DNA from: Helicostylum pulchrum
Taxonomy: Eukaryota; Mucoromycota; Mucoromycetes; Mucorales; Mucoraceae
Direction: 5' to 3'
DNA length: 64,000 bases
NCBI GenBank assembly: GCA_025677825.1
Contig: JAIXMO010000084.1
Span: 1 to 64,000 of the forward strand
Shown: piece by piece, positions 1 through 11,219 of the stretch
How the letters are laid out: the number at the start of each line of letters is the position of its first letter
How positions within the stretch are numbered: position 1 is the first letter of the stretch
Made by a program: the position numbers and the translations under genes
The notes under the pieces: generated by a model
Told to the model about the DNA's origin: nothing
The model's database searches: none
What the model saw: only the letters and a program-made list of their open reading frames with translations

Positions 1-1309
1 ACAATCACAAGAACATCATCGTCTAAATCTTCGGATAAAATAAGCCTAAATGCACATCTAAAGAATCGAATGATATGTGGAATAAATGTTGAAATTAACT
101 TTCTTTCCTTTGGTAGTGATGAAATAAATCGCAGAAAAACTTGAGCATCTGAAGACACTAAAAAAAATACACTGTAAACAAAGATGAACCAATACAAAAG
201 AAAAACATCTACTTACATGACATAGCTTCATCTTCTAGATTATTTAAATCAACAAGTGGGTATATAGTGTAATCTAATTGATTCTTAATAAAATGAAGAC
301 AGTTGGTGATCAAATTTCGAGACAAGAACTTCTTATCCAATTTACATGTTGCTAATAATTCGAAAATCATGGAGCAAGTATCTAATGCATCACCGATATT
401 GTTCAACAAACGTAACGTACATTCCTTGTTTTTCTCATTATCATTTACAAAATAATCGATAATATCAATATCTGTCGAAACAATAATAGTGTTTTCCATC
501 AACTTAATAATCTTTCCAAACTTGACCATATCTACTGTATCCAAATTCTTTAGTAATCTATTTGTATCCGTAATCAATGATGTAAATTTCCTCATCACTG
601 TAATGTTAAGTGTAGGTATATCATCTTGGTCTCTAAAAGTAAGTAAAGAATTCACTTGTTTGATTTTGTCTCGGTCATAGCTGTCTAAATCTTCACAAAT
701 CATGGTCATGTAATGCGATAATCTACTAGATGTTACTACGCAATAAGGTTAGGATTACATACATGTAAGATTTGGGAGTGTACTATTACACTTACAAATG
801 CTTCGCGAATTTTCTACATGGGCTATCATAGGTGCTTTAAAGTCGTTGGATGGTGCTTTGAAGTCGTTGGACGGTACCTTAAAGCCGCTTGAGGGAGCCT
901 TGAATTCGTTAGTGGGCGCTTTGAAGCTGTTAGAGGGTGCTTTAAATTCGTTTGAAGGTGCTTTGAACTCAATAGAAACAGCCTTCGAATTTTTTGAAGA
1001 AGGCTTTTCTGTGCTGATAGTGTTTGGTTTAACTACAACTTGCTTTTCAGCAGAAATCTTTACTTTTTTAAATGGTGCGCCTTTTTTAACTAGTGTATTT
1101 TGTACAGCCTTTCTTTGAAACAAAGGGATATCGTCCTCGTCGTTACTGCCATCACTGCCGTCACTTTCTTCACTACTGCTTTCCTCGATAATAATTCTTT
1201 TTTTTACTCTTTTGTTTTTATTGAGTGAGTCTACTTCTAAACTGGAGGCGTCTTGTTTGACTTTTTCGTCATTTTCTCTAGTTTTTAAAGCTCTCGATTT
1301 TAACCTCAT
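1..1309 (-). CDS. Cohesin loader subunit Scc2/NIPBL/Mis4-like, N-terminal part (3' end outside window)
   Basis: Three exons: 1309-796, 735-217 and 157 to the window edge. Both introns (795-736 and 216-158) have GTAAG donors and TAG acceptors, and the joined frame stays open. The family loads cohesin onto chromatin with Scc4/MAU2. The first exon is disordered: an acidic Ser/Glu/Asp patch, a Lys-rich segment, then seven tandem FKAP-type heptads. The second exon resembles the NIPBL HEAT-repeat start: a helix around SADACL-like residues (here GDALDTC), then HFIKNQLDYTIYPLVD, which matches the family's FHLQNTLYPQYD region. The third exon (SSLPKERKLISTFIPHIIRF) continues as helical repeat. The start is the first ATG, just after long A/T tracts. 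The call rests on this one recognisable region; the rest of the protein is outside the window. Another HEAT-repeat protein is possible but less likely. Confidence 0.62.
828..975 (-). repeat. Tandem 21-bp repeat coding FKAP heptads in the Scc2-like N-terminus
   Basis: Seven in-frame heptads of the form F-K-(A/V)-P-(S/T)-x-x (EFKAPSN, SFKAPTN, GFKVPSN and similar) lie in the first exon. The copies differ at third-codon positions, so the array is not newly expanded. The pattern suggests a disordered short-linear-motif array; its binding partner is unknown. Confidence 0.85.
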
Positions 1310-2147
1310 TATACTGGTTTTTTTTTCAAAAAAAAAGAAAAGAAAAGAACGAAAAAAAAAAAAAAAAAACGCGTTATATCAAATAATATTTTTTTCAAGA
1401 AGCGCGATGTAAACAGACGCGGTACTCGAGATATTTGCAGTCATCTGAGTTCACTCTTGCGTGCGAAATAGAGAATAGGGTTCACATACCAGAATAAACT
1501 CAACCAGCTACAATTCCGTACGTAGCCTCAAGCACATACTAATAGAAAGAAGAGGGTTCACCTTCAAATAACGAAGAACTTTTGCTACCTAAGGCCTCCC
1601 TCTTATTAATGCTAGCGCACAAACTATGTTGAAGTAGTTAGCCAAGTCGTTCAGAGATAATATATCAATGCATACATATGATTACTTATCAGCAGAAAGT
1701 AACAGTCTAATACGGAAGCACCACCAAGAAACAGTTCATATAAATATCATCAGCATATAAGAAGAGAAATCATACAGTATGTATTATGTATATATTAATA
1801 TAAAAACCTTCAGTTAAAGTATATGTATTCTTGCCATATATAGCTATAAATAATAACGTTTAGAGAAAAAAAAAAAGGGAAAGACAGTAGTCTATTTACA
1901 TTAATTATGGTATTTTTTTTTTTAAAAAAAAGGCATTTTCGAATGTAAAACAATATTTTGAAGATGCTTGATGCTTAGTGGGAATTGTATTGTATACAGA
2001 GAGTTATTTTAAAAAATGATAATATCAAAAGTTAAACATTTGAAGCTAATTCGAACGGGATTGTTACGCACAGGTAGTGATTTAACGTATATATTTATTG
2101 GCTAATAAATTGATTCATAGCAATCCGTCCAGTTTTTATTAGACGGC
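1310..2147. other. Intergenic region between Scc2-like gene and IPMK gene
   Basis: About 840 bases with no supported gene. It begins with A/T homopolymers directly upstream of the Scc2-like start (probable promoter side) and ends at the 3' side of the kinase gene. No convincing exon, RNA gene or repeat was seen. Confidence 0.6.
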
Positions 2148-3314
2148 TTATAATTTTTCTTGAGATTGACGTTGTAAACAAGACTCTAAAAGGGCAATGA
2201 GATTATCAAAGCCATTTATTAAATCAGGGTCTTGTTCATTTCTTTCAGCATGCCAATCAGAGTGAGCGAAATCAATTAAACGTAAATCACACATTTTAGG
2301 AGGTAATTCATCGTCTTCTAACCTACTATCGTCTTCATCTTTATTTTGAGGTAAATCGTCTTCTTCCAACATAGACTTCCAAGTTTTATCAGCAGCAGCT
2401 CTATCACCTTCATAGATAAACAATAAAGAAGAACCAATAAGCCGTAAGTTTGGATGTTCAATAATGGATTCTTTAATTTCTTTAATTGTATCTATAAAGC
2501 ATTCAATCACCCACTTTGAGTACTTTGTTGGTATTTTTTCTTTAATGATATCTTGTTCTGTAGTTGTATCTTCGATATATTCTGCATAATTTTCAGCATC
2601 ACTAGCATATTTAGATACTGGAAATAAATATGCTAGTAGTGCTTCCAATACATTATCCACTGTACGAGATTGTCCATATTTCTTTTCAAACCTAGCATAT
2701 CTTCTTTTGACAGTATCATAAACCTAATTTGTTTTTTTTAGCAGTAAAATATAAAATAGAATGAATTTTAATGAGTACCTTTAAACCACTTAGTCGAAGC
2801 CCAATTTTACTAGATGTCGTATTCAGTGAATGCATAATCATTCTTTTCTTTTTTTCTTCTGTTGCATCTTGATCATATAGCAATGATCCCATTTTTAAGT
2901 CTAAAATACAAGGTTTTGTAAATCCATGCAACACATTTTCTAAACATAGATTTTGTAATATTTTAAGGTTAAAGATAAATATGGTTAAAATACTGTGTAT
3001 CTATTTGTCAAAGTGTGGCTTGATAAAAAAAAAAGGATATGATCTGAGTTTTGGTTTGTATCAAGTTTTATAGTGTTATTCTCGAACTCTGATTTATCTA
3101 ATAGCTTCAGGTCCTTTTCAGTAGCTGCTCGAACTGTACCATAACATTCTGGAGTGAAGTCTTGAAAATCTGGAAAGTTGATGGCATCTTGGTAAAAGTC
3201 CAACTCTCGTTTCTTACAAGGCTTTACTACTATGAGATCATTTGTAGACATTAACATTAGTTTGTCATGTCCAGCTACTTGTTGATCAAAATGAACTAGT
3301 TTGCAATCGTCCAT
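2148..3314 (-). CDS. Inositol polyphosphate multikinase (IPK2/ARG82 family)
   Basis: The enzyme phosphorylates inositol 1,4,5-trisphosphate and InsP4 towards InsP5, and in yeast also acts with the arginine-regulation (Mcm1) complex. In order: an N-terminal segment with HFDQQVAGHD (the family's QVAGH element); FTPECYGT; the hallmark PxxxDxKxG as PCILDLKMG, followed by LLYDQDATEEK; GLRLSGLKVYD; and near the C-terminus SSLLFIYEGD and the metal-binding LRLIDFAHSDW. Exons: 3314 to about 2994, about 2939-2779 and 2723-2148. The last intron (2778-2724, GTACTC...TTAG) joins cleanly into GLKVYDTVKRRY. The first junction is unresolved: the only donor seen (GTATTT near 2993) does not keep frame with the best acceptor, and a 10-T run lies nearby, so an indel or an unusual splice site is likely. 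Family assignment is secure; the exon 1-2 boundary is not. Confidence 0.9.
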
Positions 3315-4197
3315 TTATATATACAAGTATTCCAAAAGAAGAGAGGACAAGCCAGTATGGGGTCGGATTTTTTTTTTTCGAGTCTGGCATGGTTATGTAA
3401 AAAAACTTCTTTTGATTGGTCACTTGTTTGAAAATGATTTGGTCACTCTTTAATGATGATATTAACATGTTTCCGCAGCAAAAAGCTAGTTTACCGTAGA
3501 AGGTTAAAGAGATAGGCAGATTGTTTTTATTGAAATCGATACCTTTTTTTTTTGCAGTAAAAAGGTTTAGTATTAACCAAGTGTATTTTCTCTTTCATAC
3601 GATGGTAAAGAGTACAACCTAAAAGGTATAAGTTACTGATGAAAGTAGATTGTACTACTACGAAAGATCGATGTTATATAGCGTAACTTTTTTTTAGCAG
3701 AAAAGTGATTTAGACTTTCATCATAAAAGTTAATATATGACGCACAATGACTATCATGGGTTGTTTAGGAACAGTGAATTGGAGAATAGATCTTTACTAT
3801 ACTTGGTTTTTTTTTGTTAATCACGTTTTATAAAAAGTGTTCCGATGTAAGTCTAAATGGTAGCACCACGAGTATATCGTTTTTTTTGGCTTTTTATAAT
3901 GCATTTTTCTATTGTTTGAGAAGCGACTTTTTTTTTTTACTCGGGTTGTATATAATATGATCATCTTTAATGCAAGAAAAGAAAAAGAAAGATCAACCGT
4001 GATATTTTTACAGCTTCTTCATGCAGTTTAATTTTGTTACTTATACTTTGGGTAACTTCACTACAACTTCCACCACCACCAATGTGACTGTCCGGATAGG
4101 TCCCACACAACACATAATTATAGAACTGTTTTATTTATTTACCCTTTTTTCTTTGTTCTTTACTCTTTTTTTCTCTAAAAAAACACCCCCCAGTAGT
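3315..4197. other. Intergenic region between divergent genes (IPMK and unknown + strand gene)
   Basis: About 880 bases holding the upstream regions of two divergently transcribed genes. It is rich in T8-T10 runs and has no supported exon. A short open frame on the minus strand at 3286-3468 overlaps the kinase start and looks fortuitous. Confidence 0.55.
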
Positions 4198-7026
4198 ATG
4201 CAAGACTTGGAGTCAGACAAAGACAAACGACGACGCATTCTTGGCTCATTGCAAGATTGGAATATCGGTATTACACCAGTAGGAAAACTTGCAACAGAAT
4301 CATGTTTTGTTCATAATTCTGTACCTGATATTTTATACGAAACCCATAATCGATTTGAATCGTTATTTACGTCTACAAAATCCGAATGGACCACTAACTT
4401 AGTCCAGTCCAATACTTCTAACCCACGTGATACCGAGACTATGAAATCTCTGTCTGTCTGTAAATCCATATTTCTCAAACCTAGCTCGAAAACAGACGTA
4501 ATCCATTTAATAGAATATAATCTAGAAGCATATGTAATGGTTAACAATATAGCCCGATTAACAAAAGATTTCGAGGACGAATTAACTAAAGCAGAAGAGC
4601 ACTGGCCTCATAGTCCGCAAAAGTCATGGGATAAACTGTGCCAAATTTGGAATAGGTACGGATTTTTATGGCCGCAGAAAGTAGGAATAGGTAAAAAAAA
4701 AAAAAAGCCTGCTGAACTTGTATAAAAATCTAACGCGATATTTTTAGGGCTTAAAATGCATTATAGTTATACAAATAATTCAAATCTCGATATAAAAGTA
4801 GTAAAAGACCTTGTAAGTTTCATTGTTTTGAAATATAAAAAAACACTATTTCTTTTTACTAAAAACATCTTTTTTCATTTGACGCAATAGTTGCGAAAGG
4901 AATCACAGGATGTACTACACAGCCCTAAAAAATATTCAGTCATTTGGCGTACGAGTCTGATGCCAGTGCACGAATTTTTCCCTTCTCAATACGACAAAAA
5001 AAGGAATTTTATAAACAACATTATTCGTAAATTTTCAAGTGTCATGTTCAGCGATAGTTTATTTCAATTAAAAAACATCAAGTCGGGCGATTATCTTGGT
5101 AGACATCCTGCGGATTTACAGGTCACTACACTGTCATTGCCTGACAAAAAAGTATTGAACAATAGTAATTTCTTTTGGAATTTTAACTCGACTGAATTAC
5201 CTCATTATATCTTTACTGGCAATAAGAAGCTATTGTGCTCAGGTCAATTGGATACAACTAAAACAATTATTCTAAGTAAATTACAGTACAACCGTTCTGA
5301 TAGAAGTACTCCACAAGCTCGTGATAATATTAAGTTAATTGAATATAAACAATCGGATGGTGGTCAGCAGATATCATCAAATGATACAGACGATTATTTT
5401 CAATGGACCGTTGATATATCCAATAGGAGATTAAAAGATGACTCTTATTGTTCTAGCCGTAATATATTTGACTTGGACCAGTCTATAGAACAAGTTCGAT
5501 GCTTATTACACGACGACGAAATTATACTACACCAACACTCTTTTTATTTAAAGACTGCCCCAAAGGACTCAATATTCAAACCTGACTCAATTGATAACAT
5601 TAGTCCTGTCCTACAGGAAGCCATAAAATCACCCTTAAGCACATTTAGTTTTGGAGACCAACAATTCAATTTTTCTTCTTGTGAGTCAAGTGGTACACAA
5701 CCTACCAGTCGATCCAATTCGTTCCACAGTGCCGGGTCCACCAATAAACACGATATCAATCAATCCGTAGCATTTATCGAAAGATTAAAAGACAAGGCCA
5801 ATATACCACTGGAATACTGTTGGAAATTAGAAATGGTTTCCAAGACCTTATTAGAAGATGGCGATATGATAAATGTTGTCAAAAATCTCTCCAAAAGCAA
5901 CATATCCGGAGATCAAAACAGTCCCAAGCCATACCATCCTGATCTAAACTATAATAGCTCCCCGTTTCGGTCGCCTGAGAGCCATATTGAACACAAAAAT
6001 CAAACTTTACTTTTACAAAATAACACAATTAATATTTCAAGTTTTATTCCCGTACAAGACCATACAACAGAGAGTACGAACCACCTGAAAAACCAATTTT
6101 GGCATTCCAAAACACAAAAATCAAAGTGGCTTAATGTGGACCCAAAGTTGTATAACCTAAGTTCACAAACAGAAGATGAAATTGTTGGCAGCGCCATTAG
6201 CACTTACAGTACATCGACAGAATCGATACGATCAATACATTCTCCCTCAAATTCTTATTTACCAGAAGTATCTGAAAAAAGATTTGGAAAGCAGCCTCTA
6301 CAAACAGCAACGAACAAGCAAAACATCAACTATTCTAGCGGGGGGAGTGATCAATGGAGCTCCCCAGCATCACCATCAATCATCGTTAAGAATAATGATA
6401 TAGGCTTTAACTCACAAAACTATCATACATCTCCTGCTCTAACAGAGGCTGAAAATATCAAGAGAGGGTACCAAGAATCTCACAAGGAAAAAGAAATTAG
6501 TGCTTACAATCGTATAATACAAAACATGTTTAATACATCACCTAATTCAAACAATACTAGCCAAATAAAATACTATGACGAAGACGGAGAAGAGGAAGAG
6601 GGCGCATATGATTATGGATCATCACAGGTATATACATACACTATGACACCGTATAGTCGATTCAGTCAACAAATGACCCCATCATCATCTGCCAACTTAA
6701 CACCAGAAGAATACATGCGACGAAAAAAGAGTAGAGAAAACTCATTCATGTTATTAATCGATCGCGAAACCAAACAAGAGTTTTGGCTCAGGACCGTAAA
6801 ACAATCCTCATTAAGTAACTGGCTACAATTTTTATCAACAAATACAAAAAAACTCAGTAACGTTTGCCAAAAGGCCATTGCTGCAAAAAACAATAATAAT
6901 AACAATAACAATTCAGACATTAGAGTACACCATAATAATAACAATAATAACAATAGCAGAACCATTCAAAAAAAGAAGGGGTTTTACATTAAAAAAAATA
7001 GAAAGCAACAAGGAATAGTCATGTAA
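4198..7026 (+). CDS. Large Asn/Ser-rich protein of unknown function
   Basis: Three exons: 4198-4690, 4748-4812 and 4891-7026, with introns GTAAAA...TTTAG and GTAAGT...ATAG; the joined frame is open for about 897 codons. The start is ATG 4198, because upstream codons from 4021 give a low-complexity hydrophobic run and lie amid T-rich promoter-like DNA. The N-terminal part has a helical stretch ending in WNRYGFLWPQKVGIG, which faintly recalls the YGTH...GG signature of MACPF-fold proteins; I do not regard that as established. The middle (FSDSLFQLKNIKSGDYLGRH, later FFWNFN and YCWKLE) alternates short beta-like blocks with Trp. The C-terminal third is low complexity, with an acidic patch (DEDGEEEEGAYDYG), two poly-Asn tracts and a basic tail. 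No signal peptide is evident from ATG 4198. Function unknown. Confidence 0.7.
6886..6957 (+). repeat. AAT/AAC trinucleotide repeats coding poly-Asn
   Basis: Two runs of AAT/AAC codons, separated by a short SDIRVHH linker, near the C-terminus of the unknown protein. They are likely length-polymorphic. Confidence 0.85.
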
Positions 7027-7099
7027 GATTATTTTTTTTCATGCTTTCCAAAATAAATAAAAATATTTGTATCAATACACTATTTTCCGAAATTATTAG

Positions 7100-7200
7100 T
7101 TCACTTATCGAAAAAAAATAGGCACAAAATTTTTAAAAAAATAGGCTCACAAAATAAAAAAAATTAGGTTCATGATGTGAAAAATTTAGGTTCATTATGC
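7100..7200. repeat. Short degenerate tandem A-rich TAGG repeats beside the Fanzor relic
   Basis: Four spaced copies of an A-rich block followed by TAGGCNCA or TTAGGTTCAT lie just past the 3' side of the Fanzor relic. They could be an element end or guide-RNA remnant, or simply low-complexity DNA. Only the repetition is seen. Confidence 0.35.
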
Positions 7201-7245
7201 ATTTGGTTGAAACTTACTCTGTATCTTGATGGGTTACAGCGATAA

Positions 7246-9375
7246 CTACACGGGAAAATTACTTTTTGTTTTGAGTGCCAGGGATGGCGGAAGAAGCAGA
7301 TGCTTTTCTTTTGAGGTTTGGTCTTGTTGCTGAAAGTGATTGGCTGTTTGTCTTGCGTACGAACCTTCCAGGCCTAATGCCGTTTTCCTGCAAACTAAAC
7401 AAAATATGTCTAAAAATTCGATGTTGCGGCCATATCTCTGTTGCAAAAACGACGACGAACTAGAAATTCCCTGCTATCTTGTAGACAGTTTTCATTGGTA
7501 CATCTACAAGTTTCAAACTGGTTGTCAGTTTTATAGTATTTTAGATATTAACATATTGTGTTTAACCTTAGCAAAGCATGACATATTACAGTAGCTTTTT
7601 TGGTTCGTCTAAACAGCCTAGGGTTTTTAACTTCTTTAAATTTCTCTAAGGTAGTACCATCTTTGCAAGAAGAACATAATGAGGAAGTTTTGAACTCGTA
7701 CAACAAATAGACCTTGGATCCTTCTTTTCTGAGCATGTTTCTTATTCCGACTCCTTTGGTGGGTTCGTGGTACTTCACATCTGTTGCGGTCCAGTTGCCT
7801 ATGATAATTACAGAGCCTTTTCCAAACTTCTGTCTAAGCTTTTTAGCTAATCGCTGTTCTGATTGCTTCATGTTAATAATACTCGAAAGCTTCATTTTGC
7901 GAAAAGGTAAACGATCAGCAGCTCTGACTCCTGGAGATATATATTCATTGCTGTAGTAGTTGTTTAAGCCTTCAGACACATTTGCTCTAGCTTCTAGATA
8001 TTTTACGAATTTTTCCTTGTTGACAGAAGTGGCATTATGGTAAGAAAGAGAAAGTTCAGCAGCAATCACTTCATCAGGCTTAAAACGGTTACGGAGCTTT
8101 CTAAACTTTCTGGACTTTGTTTCAACTCCTTTCTGGTTACTTGTGTATCTGTAGACCATTTTGGTTTGGGAAGTGCTATTTTCTTACATACAATATAGTA
8201 GGTCTCTTCGATCTGAATCAACCAAAACGGATTTACCAACATCAGCAAGAAGGTCTTCTTTTTTTAAATCTTCTAATTGTTTTTTACTCTTCTTACCACC
8301 TCTTTTCCTTGGGTCATAGTTTTGTTTAAGAATAGACACGCCTACACCGTCAGTATATACCATTCCTCTGAACTTCATTTGTTTATCAGAACCTTGTGGT
8401 TCCATTCCTTTTGAATTGAGATTAATAGCTCTACCCCAAACTACTTGCTTGTCCAGATGCGTCAAGACCATGTTTTTTAAAATTTGAGTATTCAAAATTA
8501 AGGTGTCGATTGTCATATAGCAGGGAATAAACGTAGTTCTTATAGGAAAGCAGTTTATAGATTTTCCACCTTGCAGAGCTTCACACGTTTTAGCGATTTG
8601 GTAATAAGCCCTTAAGTGCTTTACAGGATTTGCCTTGCAATCATAAAAGATGGATCCTTTCTCGAACTTGTAATCTTCAGAGTAACAACCAATAAAACTT
8701 CTAATAGTGTTCATACCATCTTGACCTAAAAATTCTGAAGTAGCATCCTCTAATTTTTTTGAAGATACAGCTAACTTGACTTTGTTCATTTGGCTGTAAA
8801 CGTTCCGTCTATCTTCTATGGACTTGCCAGCCTCCTGTAACCTATCCTTCTTTTTTCATTATTAAGTTTAACATCTTCCTCAACTTGTTTCCAAAATTAG
8901 AAGTAACATTGTTGATATAAGCAGTACAGATTTTGGTTACTTCGTAGTTCGCTATCTGTTGTCCGTAATTTAGATCGATAGGTTCGTAGGATGTACGTTC
9001 AAGAAAAGTTTCTCTATGCTTGTTTATAATCGTTTTGAATGTTTCTAGTTTCTCCGTTTTCTTTCGCTTTTCCATCTTGTACGCATTTAATAACGACATA
9101 AATACTTCTCTGAAAAAATCCTCATTGATGAAATCTTCCAAATTGAATACATTATCGGTATTATCGTCCTCCAGCTCGTTAACAAATATAAACTTCAAAA
9201 AGAAGTATGTGTGTGTCACAATGATATTAACATTCTTCACCAGTTCCATAAGACGCTGCTTGTATGCATCCTTCCAACCTATACCAGTAATTGAGCTTTT
9301 AATCACTACTAATTTCTGTGACGGTTCCATCATAAGAAAACAATAATGAAAAGAAAAAGAGGGATTTGACATCAT
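7246..9375 (-). pseudogene. Fanzor (eukaryotic TnpB-like RNA-guided nuclease), degenerate copy
   Basis: The reading order runs from 9375 to 7246 through four frame pieces. The N-terminal piece (9375-8842) has helical Fanzor-like sequence ending in KKEG. A frameshift near 8855, in an A-rich run, leads into 8842-8184, which carries MVYTDGVGVSILKQNYDPRK and the RuvC-I strand LVDSDRRDLLYC. A TAA at 8186-8184 interrupts the frame, which then continues in the same phase through VYRYTSNQKG, IIIGNWTATD, the alternative-glutamate element YEFKTSSLCSSC and CHALLR. An intron at 7566-7504 (GTTAAA...TGTAG) joins this to CTNENC, completing a CxxC...CxxxxC zinc ribbon, then NRDMAATSN (RuvC-III; 7442-7425). 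A further one-base frameshift in a T run separates the tail LDIFCLVCRK. Two frameshifts plus one stop argue for an inactive relic, unless some are homopolymer sequencing errors. RuvC-I reads DSD rather than the usual DPG. Confidence 0.85.
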
Positions 9376-10727
9376 TATAACCTTTGCAAGTCACTGATGT
9401 ATTTTTTGTTTAAGCCTTTTTGACTGATTAATTTTTTGATCCCATCGTTGTAAAAAGACCAGTTAAAGTCATTGTTGTACTGTAGTATGATTACACTAAT
9501 AAATATAATAGTATTACGCTATAAAATACTCATAAAGAAAATTCAATCCTTTTTAAAAGTCCTTGCATGGTAAGACTTGGAGGTGGGGGGGGGTTGTTTT
9601 TGACTTTTAGCGTGTCTCAATCAATGAAATCCCTTATTTATGTCTGGCTGATGTTTGAAACACAGGTAAAACGCAATGTAAAAAAGAGAATCAGATTGTT
9701 AGGTGGAATACCAAGCGTGCATTCAGCGAGTATAACTGACATATGCTGCTTGTGTATCCCAAGTTGAACGATATTATATCCTCGACTTGATACGCGTAGC
9801 ACAAATGTATTAATAAGTGAGCGCTATTGTTGATACAAGCCGAACTATTTTAAAAATAACCCAGTTAGCAACATGATTCAAGCAGCTTATAGCTACAAGA
9901 CTACCAGTAGACAATTTTGTATTAGATTAGGGCCCTGTTTACAATCTTTCTTTTAAAACTCTTCTCCCTGTTGTTTTAACTGGATATTCTCCTGCTGATT
10001 ACCAGTCATGAATAGCAACAATCAGGGACTTTTTACTCGTCTATAAAATTGTGATATGACTGCTTGTCTGAACATGCTTCACATTGCTCGTTCATTTCGT
10101 ATGCCGCCAAGGTTTGGACGTGGTGAAGCCCCTCGATAACAACACAGAAGAGCAAGGTCTCAATATGATCAACAAACCTTAAGAAGTGTCAGGCAGTGAC
10201 GTAATTAAAGATTTTCAGACCTGTTAATACACCACCTTTTTAATTATGTTTAAACGCAGTATTCAAAGAGCATGTATTGCATATTCATCAACTGCTGGAT
10301 CTTCAGCTCCCAGAGGGTGTCATTAGAATTCAGATTTTAATAGGAACGACAAACAATTATAAACTATATTTTTAGTCAAGATCCTATCATGATTATTCTA
10401 ACAATTTGGTGCATTTGTTCAACGCCAATTTATAAATAATTTTCGGGCCATCTATTTTTTTTGTCACTGGACCTATTTATTTTCGAACTTTGAAGCAATT
10501 TTTTTTCAAAAAGTGCGCCAATAATTTAGGGAAATAGTGTATAAAAATAGTCTTTGTGTGCTTACAGTCGCTTCTTTAAAATAAACTGCGGGTTCCTTGC
10601 GTTTTTTTTAAAGTTAGATTCCATCACTTTCCACGGACTTTCTAAAACAAAAGCAGTCGAACTCGACAAAATTTTTTTTTCAAAACAAAAAGGTATAAAA
10701 GGGGGAGCAAAAAGCAGAAACTATTGA
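9376..10727. other. Long gene-poor stretch between Fanzor relic and U2 snRNA
   Basis: About 1.35 kb. A 66-codon open frame at 9567-9767 has no recognisable features. The rest shows no continuous frame, splice-consistent exons or clear repeats. It may include the upstream flank of the Fanzor element, but no terminal inverted repeat could be recognised by eye. The last 100 bases belong to the U2 promoter. Confidence 0.5.
10694..10700 (+). promoter_or_regulatory. TATA box of the U2 snRNA gene
   Basis: TATAAAA followed by a G run, 34 bases before the inferred U2 5' end. This spacing fits an RNA polymerase II TATA element. Confidence 0.7.
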
Positions 10728-10925
10728 ATCTTTATCCTCTCAGGCCTTTTGGCTAAGATCAAGTGTAGTATCTGTTCTTTATAGTTTAACAACTATAATG
10801 AGGGACATTGTCCCTCACGTTGTTAATCTAATTTTTTCCGCCTGGAATCTAAAGCTCTGGCTTGCTACCTTTAGAATCCACCGGTGTCCTTTGCCTTACA
10901 CTACCCGCAAAGTGACGCCAACCCC
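10728..10925 (+). ncRNA. U2 spliceosomal small nuclear RNA
   Basis: U2 snRNA pairs with the intron branch point in the major spliceosome. The conserved 5' domain is present: AGGCCTTTTGGCTAAGATC, then AAGTGTAGTATCTGTTCTT, with the branch-point-pairing GTAGTA at 10765-10770. A stem-loop with the halves TGAGGGACA/TGTCCCTCA follows, then the Sm-binding site AATTTTTTC (10830-10838). Next is the III/IV region, with the complementary arms GGAATCTAAAG and CTTTAGAATCC. The 5' end is set at ATC 10728 by analogy with other U2 RNAs; the 3' end, at the CCAACCCC run, is approximate. The strong 5' conservation and intact Sm site favour a functional gene. Confidence 0.95.
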
Positions 10926-11219
10926 TTTTAATAATAATAAAAATGAAAAATAAATTTTTCGATATAAAAAAAGCGTAAAAAAAAGTACTGCGTATTTTTT
11001 TCTTTTTACTTGCGTATCGATGCTGGAAAGTTGTAATATATCTTACGTAAAAGTAAAATAAAGGTGCTTTGGTCTACTATGTTATCATTTAATACACGCG
11101 TAGCAAAATTTTATTTTTATTTTTGGAAGAGGGAGAAAGCTTTATTTTCTTCTGTGTTCAAACACGTGTAACGAGTCATGGTTATTTAAGAGTGTGGTTC
11201 CTCAAAAAAAGAAACCTTA

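Noticed and set aside
4021..4197. Upstream start of the unknown gene at 4021
   Set aside because: The extra 59 codons are low-complexity Thr/Phe/Leu from T-rich DNA; ATG 4198 starts the ordinary sequence.
9567..9767. 66-codon plus-strand frame starting MVRLGGGGG
   Set aside because: The Gly run is a G-homopolymer, there is no domain, and no splice partner is evident.
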